Positions 1 through 9,534 of a stretch of 41,226 bases of DNA are shown here, in pieces. The position numbers and the translations under genes were made by a program. Every line of letters starts with the position of its first letter. The first letter of the stretch is position 1. The DNA comes from an uncultured Clostridium sp. (GTDB taxonomy: Bacteria; Bacillota; Clostridia; TANB77; CAG-508), in the NCBI GenBank assembly GCA_947364715.1, contig CANAUI010000008.1, positions 1-41,226 of the forward strand, written 5' to 3'. Under the pieces are notes generated by a model. The model had not been told where the DNA came from and ran no database searches. It saw nothing but the letters and a program-made list of their open reading frames with translations.

Positions 1-114
1 ATATTGGTAGTTTTTATATTCCCTTTTTTGGTTACTTTTATATTATCATTTTTATTTTCGAGTTTTAATTTACTTAGTAGAGAGGAAAAAGTAATAAAAG
101 TTTTTCCAACATAA
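1..114 (+). CDS. C-terminal tail of a membrane protein (partial, cut by window start)
   Basis: An open frame runs in from the window edge and stops at TAA 112-114. It encodes 37 residues: about 20 strongly hydrophobic ones (one membrane span) followed by a short charged tail ending VIKVFPT. This is the pattern of the last span of a polytopic membrane protein such as a transporter permease, but the family cannot be named from this piece. It lies just upstream of the small protein and recombinase of a mobile element, so it is probably cargo of that element. The next gene starts 39 bases later on the same strand. Confidence 0.45.
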   Translation: MLVVFIFPFLVTFILSFLFSSFNLLSREEKVIKVFPT

Positions 115-152
115 TAAACTTAAATATCAAAAAATAAAGAGGTAATTGAAAT

Positions 153-302
153 ATGAAACAAAGTTCTAAATGTCTAGTTAATAATAAAGATTTATATCAA
201 TTGCAAGTTGGAAATATGACTGTTGAGTTTAAATATTCTGAAAATGATAAAAAGATTAATGAATGCATGATAAATGTTTTTAAACAAAAGATAAGAAAGT
301 AA
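153..302 (+). CDS. Small protein, possibly TnpW-like, upstream of a serine recombinase
   Basis: A 49-residue frame starts at ATG 153 with GAGG about 11 bases upstream and ends at TAA 300-302. The middle reads as a short beta-rich stretch (YQLQVGNMTVEFKYSEND) followed by a basic helix ending in FKQKIRK. Size, composition and position directly upstream of a Tn4451/TnpX-type large serine recombinase resemble the small TnpW-like proteins that accompany such recombinases. This rests on remembered family features, not a search. Alternatives are a small excision or DNA-binding accessory protein of another family. Confidence 0.45.
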   Translation: MKQSSKCLVNNKDLYQLQVGNMTVEFKYSENDKKINECMINVFKQKIRK

Positions 303-319
303 AATTGCTTCGCAATTTT
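301..319 (+). terminator. Perfect 8-bp hairpin right after the small ORF
   Basis: AAAATTGC (301-308) and GCAATTTT (312-319) form a perfect stem with a TTC loop, starting on the last bases of the small gene's stop codon. The four Ts of the 3' arm could act as a weak intrinsic terminator. A second imperfect palindrome (AAACTGT...ACAGTTT, about 329-357) follows. Together they may limit readthrough into the recombinase. Confidence 0.4.
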
Positions 320-426
320 GCATTTCTTAAACTGTAACAGATAAATCTTAACAGTTTCAGCAAAATGGGCTGATTTTTTAATATAGGAACGTTACAATTA
401 AAAGAGAAGGGAGGAAAAGAATAATA

Positions 427-2140
427 ATGGCTGGAAGAAAATCAAAATATTCTTTAGAAAATTCAAACACTAATAAAGCAAAGATATGGTCAGTGGCAGT
501 ATATATAAGACTTTCACAAGAAGATAGTGACAACGGAGAAGACAAGCAAGAAAGTAACAGTATAACAAGCCAAAAGGCATTATTAAATGAATTTATTGAA
601 GAACATGATGATTTGATTGTTTATGATACTTATGTGGATGATGGTTATACAGGAACAGATTTTAATAGACCAGGATTTCAAAGGCTATTAGAAGATATGA
701 AAAAAGGAAATATAAATTGTGTACTAGTTAAAGATTTATCAAGGTTTGGAAGAAACTATATAGAAGTAGGAAACTACATAGAGCAAATATTCCCACTATT
801 TAATATTAGGTTTATTGCCATTAATGATAGTGTAGATAGTTTTAAAAATTCTACAAGCACAAATACAATATTAGTACCATTTAAGAACTTAATAAACGAT
901 GAATACTGTAGAGATACATCAATAAAAATTAGAACAGCACTAAATGGAAGAAAAAAGAAGCGGAGAATTTGTAGGAGCATTTCCATCTTATGGCTATATT
1001 AAAAATCCAGAAGATAATCATAAATTAATCATCGATAAAGAGTCAGCCGAAATTGTAAGAAAAATTTTTGAATGGAAAGTAAATGAAGGGTTAGGAAATT
1101 TAAGCATATGCCATAGATTAAATGATATGGGAGTTTTGAATCCAACAGGTTACAAAAAGAAGAAGTTAAATCAAAATTATAATAATTCTCAAATTATGCA
1201 AGAAGATTATTCATGGTGTCCATCAACTGTTAGAAATATTTTAAAAAATGATATTTATATAGGAAATATTACACAAGGGAAAAGAAGAGTAAAAAGTTAT
1301 AAAATTCATAAAGTGGAACAAGTACCAGAAGATGAATGGATTACAGTAGAAAATATGCATGAACCAATTATAGGTAAAGAATTGTTCGAAAAGGCACAAG
1401 GATTAAGAAAAGTTGATACTAGAGTACAAGATAGTGGAAACTTAAGTATGTGGGCAGGAATATTAAAATGTGCAGATTGTGGACGTGCAATGCATAAAAA
1501 ATATTGCAAAAACAAAAGTGGCACAGTTTATGAATATTATATATGTGGCACATATAGAAAAAAGTCAAACAAGTTATGCACAAAACATACGCTAAAAGTG
1601 GAAGAATTAGAAAAGGCAGTATTAGAAGCAATTAAGCTACATATAGAATTACTTGTTGATACTGAAAAATTATTAAAGCAAATTAATAAATCAAACACTA
1701 AAAAATTGGCAAATGAAAATATGGAAAATATAAAACAAGCTAAAGAAAAAGAGATAGAAAAAATAAGTAATTTAAAAAGATGTTTATATGAGGATTGGAA
1801 AAATGAATATATAACAAAAGAAGAGTATTTGGAGTATAAACAAAAATATGAACAAGATATTGAAAGAATAAAAGAGATAATGGGAAATTTAGATAAACAA
1901 AAAGAAAAGAAAGAAGAAATTATAAATGGAAATAGTAAATGGATAGAAAACTTTAAGGCACATAAAAATATAACAGAATTAGACAGAGATATTATAACAG
2001 AGCTAATTGATTATATAGAGGTACATGAGAATAAAAAAATAACCATTCATTTTAAATTTACGGATGAACTAGATAAAATATTAGAATACATAGAAGATGA
2101 AAATAAAGCAAATATCTTTGAAAGAGTAAAAGAGGCATAA
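427..2140 (+). pseudogene. Large serine recombinase (TnpX/Tn4451 type), interrupted by a one-base frameshift
   Basis: It would catalyse integration and excision of a mobile element. The first frame (ATG 427, GGGAGG about 12 bases upstream) encodes a resolvase/invertase catalytic domain: VYIRLSQEDS with the nucleophilic serine, then DGYTGTDFNRPGFQ and KDLSRFGRNY. At about 951-956 the frame breaks. Removing one A from the run of six joins it to a second frame reading SGEFVGAFPSYGY. That frame has the recombinase domain, a zinc ribbon (CADCGRAMHKKYC, YICGTYRKKSNKLC), a long charged coiled coil and a C-terminal DUF4368-like segment, ending at 2140. The repaired protein would be about 570 residues, normal for the family. 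No ribosome binding site precedes the second half, so it is most likely inactive unless slippage or an assembly error is involved. Confidence 0.85.
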
Positions 2141-2200
2141 AACTAAAGCTACAAACAATGCTAAAATTAAGTTTAACTTTGTGTAGCGACAAAATACACC
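2141..2200. other. Right boundary of the mobile element (putative attachment junction)
   Basis: The recombinase ends at 2140 and penicillin-binding-protein homology begins at about 2197 (HQGGGVAAPVGG). The element-chromosome junction must therefore lie in these 60 bases, probably close to the GACAAAATACACCAAGGAGG segment. The left end is outside the window, so the crossover dinucleotide and the flanking duplication cannot be defined. Confidence 0.5.
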
Positions 2201-2493
2201 AAGGAGGTGGTGTTGCAGCACCAGTAGGTGGTCAAATATTTAGTGAAATATTGCCATATTTAGAAGTGAACAAACAAATATTAGAAAATGAAGAAGAAAT
2301 TATAAATCAAATTCAGGTACCAGATATTATAGGGGAAACATTAGAATCAGCGAAAAAAATTCTAAAAGAAAATAATTTAGAAATGTATTTAGAAAATGAA
2401 GAAGTAGATATGGAAAACACTTATGTAAAAAATCAAATTCCTAGTAGTGGGATAACTGTAAATGAACAAAGTAAAGTAATAGTAGAATACTAA
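2158..2493 (+). pseudogene. C-terminal fragment of a class B penicillin-binding protein (SpoVD/PBP2-like) with PASTA domain
   Basis: From about 2197 the frame encodes HQGGGVAAPVGGQIFSEILP, the characteristic end of a class B PBP transpeptidase domain (compare the GGxVAAPV motif). It is followed by one PASTA domain (VPDIIGETLESAKKILKENN to the end). The transpeptidase body with the SxxK, SxN and KTG motifs is absent, so this is the 3' remainder of a gene split by the recombinase element upstream. The ATG at 2158 and the first dozen codons come from the junction and are not an authentic start. A PBP with one C-terminal PASTA domain is typical of sporulation-specific SpoVD in clostridia, but a vegetative PBP cannot be excluded. 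Confidence 0.75.
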
Positions 2494-2543
2494 TATGAAT
2501 TATAACCATTGAAGAGTTGATATACAAATATTAATTAAAAAGT

Positions 2544-2565
2544 ATTGAATAAAAAATTCAATTTT
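2544..2565 (+). terminator. Weak hairpin terminator after the PBP fragment
   Basis: ATTGAAT (2544-2550) pairs with ATTCAAT (2556-2562) across a five-A loop and is followed by a short T run. It is AT-only and weak, but correctly placed after the PBP stop and before the ribosome binding site of the next gene. Confidence 0.35.
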
Positions 2566-2617
2566 GGTAAAATAAATAAAAAACATATATAAAAAAGACA
2601 AAAGGAGAGTATAATTT

Positions 2618-3943
2618 ATGTTTTCACAATTAATTGTATTAGTTATATTAATTCTATTAAATGCATATTTCGCAGCGAGTGAAATTGCATTTATATCTTT
2701 AAATGATGCCAAAATAGAAAAACAAGCAAAAGAAGGAAATAAAAAAGCAAAACAAATAGAAAAAATGTTAAAAGAGCCAAGTAAATTTTTAGCAACCATA
2801 CAAATTGGAATTACACTTGCAGGATTTTTATCAAGTGCTTTTGCATCAGAAACCTTTGCAGATATGTTAGCACCAACATTAAATAGTTGGATACCGATGA
2901 TTAGTATAGGTGTATGGAAAAGCATAGCTATCATTATTATAACTATAATATTATCTTTCTTTACATTAATTTTTGGAGAATTAGTACCAAAACGATTAGC
3001 AATGAAACATTATGAAAAGATATCTTTTGCAACAATTGGTGTTATTAGGACTATTTCTATTATCACAGCACCATTTGTAAAATTATTAACAGTTGTAACA
3101 AATGCTATATCTAGAATATTTGGCGTAGGAGAAAATGAAGAAGAAACAATTACAGAAGAAGAAATAAAAATGATGGTAAATCAAGGAGAAGAAAAAGGAA
3201 CTATTAAAGAAGAAGAAAAAGAATTAATAAATAATGTTTTCGAATTTAATGATATTACTGTGTCTGAAATTATGAGACATAGAAAAGATATTTTCGCAGT
3301 TGATATTAGTATTAGCAATGAAGAATTATTAAGTGAATTATCAAAAGAAGAATATAGATATAGTAGAATACCAGTATATGATGAAACAATTGATGAAATA
3401 AAAGGTGTTTTATATGTAAAAGATATATTAAAAAATATTAATAAAAAGAATTTTAAAGTGAAAAATATTATTAAAGAAGCATATTTTATTTCACAAAATA
3501 GATTAATTAATGAAGTATTTAAAGAATTACAAAAAAACAAGATGCAAATAGCAATTATTGTTGATGAATATGGAGGGACAGCAGGAATAGTTACAATGGA
3601 AGATATATTAGAAGAGTTAGTAGGCGATATATATGATGAATATGACAAAGAAGAAGAGGAATGTGAAAAAATAGATGAAAATACTTATATATTATCAGGA
3701 AGTTTACCAATATATGATGTCAATAAATTGCTAGATGCAGGCATTCCAGAAGGAATTTATGATACTATATCAGGATTTTTGCAAGAAGAATTAGGAAGGA
3801 TTCCTGAGGATAAAGAAAAACCAGTAATAGAAACTGAAAGAGTAACTTATAAGATAGAAGAATATGAAGATAAAAGAATATTAAAAGTAAAAGCATGTAA
3901 AAACAATATAATAAAAACAGATGAAGAAGAAAAAGAAGAATAA
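2618..3943 (+). CDS. HlyC/CorC-family membrane protein (DUF21, two CBS domains, CorC domain)
   Basis: 441 residues. A CNNM-type transmembrane DUF21 domain fills roughly residues 1-190 (LNAYFAASEIAFISLN near the start, then FGELVPKRLAMKHYEKIS). A CBS-domain pair follows at about 210-330 (SEIMRHRKDIFAVD, RYSRIPVYDETIDEIKGVL, IIVDEYGGTAGIVTMEDILE). The C-terminal CorC/HlyC domain occupies about 345-425, then an acidic tail. The family is linked to Mg2+/Co2+ transport or efflux, with the CBS pair as nucleotide sensor; 'hemolysin' is a historical name. Start ATG 2618 has AAAGGAG at 2601-2607. The length is normal and nothing looks damaged. The ion specificity is inferred from the family only. Confidence 0.9.
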   Translation: MFSQLIVLVILILLNAYFAASEIAFISLNDAKIEKQAKEGNKKAKQIEKMLKEPSKFLATIQIGITLAGFLSSAFASETFADMLAPTLNSWIPMISIGVWKSIAIIIITIILSFFTLIFGELVPKRLAMKHYEKISFATIGVIRTISIITAPFVKLLTVVTNAISRIFGVGENEEETITEEEIKMMVNQGEEKGTIKEEEKELINNVFEFNDITVSEIMRHRKDIFAVDISISNEELLSELSKEEYRYSRIPVYDETIDEIKGVLYVKDILKNINKKNFKVKNIIKEAYFISQNRLINEVFKELQKNKMQIAIIVDEYGGTAGIVTMEDILEELVGDIYDEYDKEEEECEKIDENTYILSGSLPIYDVNKLLDAGIPEGIYDTISGFLQEELGRIPEDKEKPVIETERVTYKIEEYEDKRILKVKACKNNIIKTDEEEKEE

Positions 3944-3992
3944 GGTATAAATAAGTAAAAACCAGATTCTTTAGGAAGGAATGAAATTAAAT

Positions 3993-5732
3993 ATGAAGAA
4001 AAAAAATATAATTATGATAATTGTTATATTATTAGTTATAATTACTGTTGGGAGCTGGTTTATATATAAGCAAATAAAAAAGAAGGGAAGAGAATATGAG
4101 ATTGAAAAAATCTCAGTTAAAGATTATGAATACTTTATTTTAAGAGAAGATGGAAAATATGGTGTTATTGACAAAAACGGAGATACAATTATTAATACAA
4201 AATATACAAATGTTATAATACCAAACCCACAAAAACCAATTTTTATATGTTATGATGAAAATAATATTACAAATATACTAAACCAAAATAATGAACAAAT
4301 ATTTTCAGAATATGAACAAATAGAACCAATAAAATTAAAAAATATAGCAAGTGATTTAATGTATGAAAAAAATATATTAACTTATAAACAAAATGAAAAA
4401 ATTGGTCTAATTAATTTAGAAGGAAAAGTAATTGAACAAGCTATATATGAATCTGTAGAAGGATTACCATATAAAGAAGGAGAATTACTAGTAAAATTAG
4501 AAGGAAAATATGGTGTTATAAATAATAAAGGAAATTATTTAGTAGAGCCAAAATATGACCAAATAACAGTAGATAATTATACAACAGAAGAAGATGGGTA
4601 TAAATATGCAGGATATATTGTTTCTGGAACAACAGAAAATGGATATAGATATGGATATGTAGATGTTGAAGGAAAGGTTTTACTAGAAACCGAATACACA
4701 GAAATTTCTAGAATAATTAATATAAAAGATAATAATAACATTTATCTAATCATAGCGCAAAATGGACAATATGGAATGATTAAAAATCAAGAACAAATTA
4801 TAGAAAATGAATATCAATCTATAGATTATAATAGTGAAAGTAATACATTAACATTAGAAAAAACAAAACGATATGGAGTAGCAACTTTAGATGGAAAAAT
4901 TATTATAAAAGTAGAATTTGCTCAAATTGATAGTACAGGGAAATATATATATGCTACTGATGTAGATGGAAATGTAACAGCATATGAAAAAGATGGTGAG
5001 TCAGCTAAAATAGATAGTAATATATATATAGTAGAAACAGAAAGTGAAAATTATCAAATAAAAATAGATAATTCACAAGGGTCTACATATAGTATTCTTA
5101 ACAAAAATGGAGAACAAATAACAACACAAAAATACTCATATATAAATTATTTATATGATAATTATTTCATTGTTTCAATAACAGGTGGACGAGTAGGAGT
5201 TATTAATGATAAGGAAGAACAAATTATAGAAATACAATATGATTCTATAGAAAAAGTAGAAGGAACAAATTATATTATTACAAAATTATCAGAAAATAAT
5301 TCAACACAAGTATATGATAAAAACTTTAAACAATTATGTGAAATGACAAATGCTATTGTTCATAAAGAAGAGAATTATTTAAAGGTATATAATGAAACAG
5401 AAACAAAATATTTTGACTTAGAAGGAAACGAAAAACAAAATGTAGAAATATTATCAAATAATCAAATTTATGCAAAATCGAAAGATGGAAAATGGGGATT
5501 TGTAGATAGAACTGGAAATGTGATTGTAGATTATATATATGATAAAGCAACTGATTTAAATTTTTATGGATATGCAGGAATTAAATTAGATGGAAAATGG
5601 GGTGTTGTGAATGCAAAAGGTGAAGTTATTGTAAAACCAACATATATATTAAATATAAAAACAGAACCAAATTTCATAAAAGATTATTATAAAGTAGAAT
5701 ATGGATATGGAGAATTTTACTATACAAAATAG
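3993..5732 (+). CDS. Membrane-anchored WG-repeat protein
   Basis: 579 residues from ATG 3993. An N-terminal basic patch and one membrane span (residues about 4-26) act as a signal anchor. The rest is a string of WG/beta-propeller-like repeats with the pattern GKYGVIDKNGDTIINTKY, recurring as KYGVINNKGNYLVEPKYD, KWGFVDRTGNVIVDYIYD and KWGVVNAKGEVIVKPTY. The chain is therefore extracellular, and in this family it probably mediates protein or surface contacts; no catalytic motif is seen. An in-frame ATG at 3981 sits one base after the AGGAAGGA ribosome binding site, too close to work, so 3993 is preferred. A strong terminator overlaps the stop codon. Confidence 0.85.
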   Translation: MKKKNIIMIIVILLVIITVGSWFIYKQIKKKGREYEIEKISVKDYEYFILREDGKYGVIDKNGDTIINTKYTNVIIPNPQKPIFICYDENNITNILNQNNEQIFSEYEQIEPIKLKNIASDLMYEKNILTYKQNEKIGLINLEGKVIEQAIYESVEGLPYKEGELLVKLEGKYGVINNKGNYLVEPKYDQITVDNYTTEEDGYKYAGYIVSGTTENGYRYGYVDVEGKVLLETEYTEISRIINIKDNNNIYLIIAQNGQYGMIKNQEQIIENEYQSIDYNSESNTLTLEKTKRYGVATLDGKIIIKVEFAQIDSTGKYIYATDVDGNVTAYEKDGESAKIDSNIYIVETESENYQIKIDNSQGSTYSILNKNGEQITTQKYSYINYLYDNYFIVSITGGRVGVINDKEEQIIEIQYDSIEKVEGTNYIITKLSENNSTQVYDKNFKQLCEMTNAIVHKEENYLKVYNETETKYFDLEGNEKQNVEILSNNQIYAKSKDGKWGFVDRTGNVIVDYIYDKATDLNFYGYAGIKLDGKWGVVNAKGEVIVKPTYILNIKTEPNFIKDYYKVEYGYGEFYYTK

Positions 5733-5756
5733 ATTCAGTTTTGAATCTATTTTTTT
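5729..5756 (+). terminator. Rho-independent terminator of the WG-repeat gene
   Basis: ATAGATTCA (5729-5737) and TGAATCTAT (5742-5750) form a perfect 9-bp stem with a GTTT loop, followed by six Ts. The stem begins inside the stop codon. Confidence 0.85.
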
Positions 5757-5793
5757 GAAGTCAAAGAATTTCAATCATGCTCTTTTTGTTAAA

Positions 5794-5937
5794 GTAATGT
5801 TACAATTAAAATAGGAAACAGAACAAACAGCGCTTGATATGAACAAATAAATATCAAATTTATTTCGAATATCTTTAGATGAATTGGTAAATAATATACA
5901 AATAGATAATTCAAAAAGTAGTATTTATCAGTTATGA
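5794..5937 (+). pseudogene. Remnant of an XRE-family (Cro/CI) helix-turn-helix regulator
   Basis: In one frame the bases read LK-stop-ETEQTALDMNK-stop-ISNLFRISLDELVNN and end at TGA 5935-5937. This matches the end of an HTH_3 domain (usually KWE.G...PDM.KLI.LSNLF.VSLDELV). Two in-frame stops, one (TAG 5812-5814) where the usual Trp codon would sit, show it is dead. No intact start is visible. It fills part of the 350-base gap between the WG-repeat gene and adhE. The similarity is short and judged by eye. Confidence 0.4.
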
Positions 5938-5983
5938 ACTGGAATAATTTTGAGACTGCCATTAAACTTCATCTAAAATTTAC

Positions 5984-6011
5984 TTGACTTTTGGCGTTAA
6001 TAATATATAAT
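5984..6011 (+). promoter_or_regulatory. Sigma-A promoter of adhE
   Basis: TTGACT (5984-5989) and TATAAT (6006-6011) are separated by 16 bases and lie about 70 bases upstream of the adhE start. The -10 is perfect and the -35 differs from consensus only at the last base. Confidence 0.75.
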
Positions 6012-6082
6012 GGATTTGAAATTTTTAATATAAAAATTTATAAGACAAAGAGCAAATATGTATTGCTCAAGAGGAGGTTTTT

Positions 6083-8686
6083 ATGAGTGATAAAGTAAAT
6101 GAAGAAAAAGAGATTGAACAAATGATTAATGACTTATTAGAAAAGGCAAAAATAGCATCTCAAGAATATTTAAAATTAGACCAAGAAACTGTAGATAATA
6201 TTATAAAAGCAATGGCAATGGCAGGACTTGAAAATCATATGAGATTAGCAAAAATGGCAGTAGAAGAAACAGGAAGAGGAATTTATGAAGATAAAATTAC
6301 AAAAAATATGTTTGCAACAGAATATATATATCATAGTATTAAATATGAAAAAACAGTAGGAATTATAGATGAGAATGTGGAAGATGATTATGTGGAAATT
6401 GCAGAACCAATAGGAATTGTAGCAGGAGTTACACCTGTTACAAACCCAACATCAACAACTATGTTTAAATCTATTATATCAGCTAAAACAAGAAATGTTA
6501 TTATATTTGGATTTCATCCATCTGCACAAAAATGTAGTGTGGAATCAGCTAAAATTTTAAGAGATGCAGCTGTAAAAGCAGGTGCACCAGAAAACTGTAT
6601 TTTATGGATTGAAAAACCAAGTATTATAGCAACAAGATTATTAATGAATCATCCAGATGTAAATTTAATCTTAGCAACAGGTGGAACAGGAATGGTAAAA
6701 GCAGCATATTCTTGTGGAAAACCAGCTCTAGGTGTAGGACCTGGAAATGTTCCATGTTATATTGATAAAACAGCAAAATTAGAAACATCTGTAAATGATT
6801 TAGTTATGTCAAAATCATTTGATAATGGTATGATTTGTGCATCTGAACAAGCAGTAGTTATTGATAAAGAAATTCAAAAAAGATTTGAAGAATTAATGAA
6901 AAAAGCAGGTTGCTATTTTGTAAACAAAGAAGAAAAAGAAAAATTAGTAAATAGTATGTTTGAGAAATCAGAAGATGGAGATTATAAATTAAAATCACAT
7001 GTACCAGGGCAATATCCTCATGCAATTGCAAAAGAAGCTGGATTTGAAATTCCAGAAGATATAAAAGTAATTGTTGTTCCTGAAACAGGTGTTGGAAAAG
7101 AATATCCATTCTCAAAAGAAAAATTAAGCCCAGTATTAACATACTATACTGTAAAAGACGAAAATGAAGGAATACAATTAGCAGAAAGATTACTAGAATT
7201 TGGTGGTCTAGGACATTCAGCTGTTATTCATTCTGAAAATAAAGAAACTATCTTAAAATTCTCAGAAAAAATGAAAGCAGGAAGAATTATAGTAAACTCT
7301 CCATCAACACATGGAGCAATTGGTGATATATATAATACAAATATGCCATCATTAACATTAGGTTGTGGGTCATTTGGTGGAAACTCTACAACAGCTAATG
7401 TATCATCAGTAAACTTGATTAATGTAAAAAGAGTTGCAAATAGGAGGGTTAATATGCAATGGTTTAAAGTTCCAGAAAAAATATATTTTGAAGCAGGTTC
7501 AATTGCTTATTTAGAAAAAATGCCAAATATTGAAAGAGCATTTATTGTAACAGATTCAGGAATGGTAAAATTAGGATATGTAGATAAAATTTTATATCAT
7601 TTAAGAAGCAGACAACAATATGTACATTCAGAAATTTTTAGTGAAGTTGAGGCAGACCCATCATTTGATACAATAATGAAAGGTGTTGAAGCAATGAAAA
7701 ACTTCAAACCAGATGTTATTATTGCCTTAGGTGGAGGAAGTCCAATTGATGCAGCAAAAGGAATGTGGTTATTTTATGAACACCCTGAAGCAGATGTAGA
7801 AGGATTGAAATTAAAATTTATGGATATTAGAAAACGTACTTATAAATTCCCTAAACTAGGAACAAAATGCCAAATGGTAGCAATACCAACAACATCAGGA
7901 ACAGGGTCAGAGGTAACATCATTTGCTGTTATTACAGATAAAGAAAAAAATAAAAAATATCCATTAGCAGATTACGAATTAACACCAGATGTTGCAATTA
8001 TAGACCCAGATTTAGTAATGAGTTTACCAAAATCAATTACAGCAGATACAGGTATGGATGTTTTAACACACGCTTTAGAAGCATATGTTTCAAATATGGC
8101 ATCAGACTATACAGATGGATTAGCTGAAAAAGCAATAGAATTAGTATTTGAATACCTAGAACAAGCATATGATGATGGAACAAATAAATTAGCTCGTGAA
8201 AAAATGCATAATGCAAGTACTATAGCTGGAATGGCATTTACAAATGCTTTCTTAGGAGTTAATCACTCAATAGCACATAAAATAGGTGCAGAATTCCATT
8301 TACCACATGGGAAAATTAATGCTATATTATTACCATATGTTGTAAGATATAATGCTACAAAACCAACAAAATTTGTTTCATTCCCTAAATATGAATATTT
8401 TATAGCTGATAAAAAATATTATGAAATAGCTAAAAAAGTAGGATTAAAAGCAAAAACTGTAGAAGAAGGAATTGATAGCTTAATAGAAAAAATAAAAGAA
8501 ATAAGTGAACATATGAACATTCCAAAATCATTTAAAGATGCTGGAATTGATGAACAAGAATTTTTAGCAAAAGTAGATATATTAGCAGATAGAGCTTTTG
8601 AGGACCAATGTACAGCTGCTAACCCAAGAGTACCATTAGTATCAGAAATTAAGCAAATCTTATTGGATAGTTATTATGGAAAATAG
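6083..8686 (+). CDS. adhE: Bifunctional acetaldehyde-CoA / alcohol dehydrogenase
   Basis: 867 residues, normal for AdhE. It reduces acetyl-CoA to acetaldehyde and then to ethanol with NADH, in the cytoplasm, usually as spirosomes. The N-terminal aldehyde dehydrogenase domain (about 1-440) has the catalytic cysteine in [11 protein letters not shown] (near residue 252). The C-terminal iron-dependent alcohol dehydrogenase (about 458-867) has the NAD-binding [13 protein letters not shown] and metal ligands in [13 protein letters not shown] and [18 protein letters not shown]. The start ATG 6083 has a GAGGAGG site. It is flanked by its own promoter and a strong terminator, so it is monocistronic. 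At the linker, codons for RRVNM form a strong internal AGGAGGG plus ATG (7454), discussed as a finding. Confidence 0.97.
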   Translation: MSDKVNEEKEIEQMINDLLEKAKIASQEYLKLDQETVDNIIKAMAMAGLENHMRLAKMAVEETGRGIYEDKITKNMFATEYIYHSIKYEKTVGIIDENVEDDYVEIAEPIGIVAGVTPVTNPTSTTMFKSIISAKTRNVIIFGFHPSAQKCSVESAKILRDAAVKAGAPENCILWIEKPSIIATRLLMNHPDVNLILATGGTGMVKAAYSCGKPALGVGPGNVPCYIDKTAKLETSVNDLVMSKSFDNGMICASEQAVVIDKEIQKRFEELMKKAGCYFVNKEEKEKLVNSMFEKSEDGDYKLKSHVPGQYPHAIAKEAGFEIPEDIKVIVVPETGVGKEYPFSKEKLSPVLTYYTVKDENEGIQLAERLLEFGGLGHSAVIHSENKETILKFSEKMKAGRIIVNSPSTHGAIGDIYNTNMPSLTLGCGSFGGNSTTANVSSVNLINVKRVANRRVNMQWFKVPEKIYFEAGSIAYLEKMPNIERAFIVTDSGMVKLGYVDKILYHLRSRQQYVHSEIFSEVEADPSFDTIMKGVEAMKNFKPDVIIALGGGSPIDAAKGMWLFYEHPEADVEGLKLKFMDIRKRTYKFPKLGTKCQMVAIPTTSGTGSEVTSFAVITDKEKNKKYPLADYELTPDVAIIDPDLVMSLPKSITADTGMDVLTHALEAYVSNMASDYTDGLAEKAIELVFEYLEQAYDDGTNKLAREKMHNASTIAGMAFTNAFLGVNHSIAHKIGAEFHLPHGKINAILLPYVVRYNATKPTKFVSFPKYEYFIADKKYYEIAKKVGLKAKTVEEGIDSLIEKIKEISEHMNIPKSFKDAGIDEQEFLAKVDILADRAFEDQCTAANPRVPLVSEIKQILLDSYYGK

Positions 8687-8705
8687 ATAAAATATGTTAT
8701 AAAGG

Positions 8706-8740
8706 TAAGATAAAAATCAATTTGATTTTTATCTTATTTT
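8706..8740 (+). terminator. Rho-independent terminator of adhE
   Basis: TAAGATAAAAATCA (8706-8719) and TGATTTTTATCTTA (8723-8736) form a perfect 14-bp stem with a three-base loop, followed by TTTT. Confidence 0.9.
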
Positions 8741-8853
8741 AAGTTCATCAAAAAAACACAATATAAATATCTTTTAGAAACAATTAAGAGATAGTATATG
8801 AATATACTAAATAATAACAGATATAAATATCCTATAAGGAGTTGTGGTGTAAT

Positions 8854-9516
8854 ATGAAAAAAAGCAAAGTTAAAGAATTAGGAATTGTAGAAATGAAAAA
8901 TTTTTTAAGTTATGATGAAAAAATAGAAGAAAAGACAAATACATTTGAAAAAATAATGACAATTTATGAAATGGCAATAGCAGAATTAGAAACTAAAATA
9001 AATATATTACAAAAGGAATTTAAAATATTTTATAACTATGAGTTAATTGACCATATTAATACAAGAATAAAACAGCCTAATAGTATTTTAAATAAAATGA
9101 ATAAAAAAGGTTATAAACTTACATATAAAGAAATGATAGAAAACATAAATGATATTGCTGGTGTAAGAATTATATGTCAATTAAAAGATGATATATTTAA
9201 GATTAGAAATTTAATTAGAGAAATACCAGGAATTTATATTGAAAAAGAAAAAGACTATGTAAATTACCCAAAAGAAAGTGGATATTCAAGTTATCATATG
9301 ATTGTAAATGTACCAGTTACTTTATCAAAACAAATCATATATGTGAAAGTAGAAATACAAATACGAACAATGGCAATGGATTTTTGGGCTAGTTTAGAAC
9401 ATAATATGAAATATAAAACAGATAAAAAAGTAAGTAAGAAGACATCTAAAGAATTAGTTAATTATGCAAAAATAGTTAATAAGATGGATAGTAAAATCAT
9501 GTTAATGAATAATTAA
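8854..9516 (+). CDS. Small alarmone synthetase (RelQ/YjbM-like GTP pyrophosphokinase)
   Basis: 220 residues carrying only a RelA/SpoT synthetase domain, with no HD hydrolase, TGS or ACT domain. It would transfer pyrophosphate from ATP to GDP or GTP to make (p)ppGpp. Visible motifs are the DIAGVRIICQLKDDIF strand-helix, the substrate loop YPKESGYSSYHMIV, and VEIQIRTMAMDFWASLEHNMKYK, including the conserved EIQIRT and the ExH metal site. A leader helix of about 60 residues precedes the domain. TTG 8842 is also in frame, but ATG 8854 lies 12 bases after AAGGAG, so it is preferred. It stands alone between adhE and dnaG with terminators on both sides; the leader contains a palindrome AGTATAT-GA-ATATACT near 8792-8808. 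Confidence 0.9.
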   Translation: MKKSKVKELGIVEMKNFLSYDEKIEEKTNTFEKIMTIYEMAIAELETKINILQKEFKIFYNYELIDHINTRIKQPNSILNKMNKKGYKLTYKEMIENINDIAGVRIICQLKDDIFKIRNLIREIPGIYIEKEKDYVNYPKESGYSSYHMIVNVPVTLSKQIIYVKVEIQIRTMAMDFWASLEHNMKYKTDKKVSKKTSKELVNYAKIVNKMDSKIMLMNN

Positions 9517-9534
9517 TGTCCATATATAGAATAT

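Noticed and set aside
951-974. A AAA AAG slippery heptamer suggesting programmed -1 frameshifting in the recombinase
   Set aside because: A -1 shift leads to the third frame, which meets TAG at 972-974. The second half of the protein needs a +1 or -2 shift, so classical -1 recoding does not explain it.
2158-2196. ATG 2158 as the start of an independent small PASTA protein
   Set aside because: There is no ribosome binding site, the first dozen codons look like junction sequence, and PBP homology starts in the middle of a domain at about 2197.
3181-3648. Long minus-strand open frame opposite the CorC-like gene (and similar antisense frames elsewhere)
   Set aside because: It is a low-complexity Ser/Ile/Leu-rich shadow of an AT-rich coding gene, without a ribosome binding site or known motif.
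5786-5806. TTGTTAA...TTACAA as a Rex operator for adhE
   Set aside because: The arms are not true inverses and the spacing differs from the Rex consensus. It also lies some 180 bases before the -35 of adhE, so it is not claimed.
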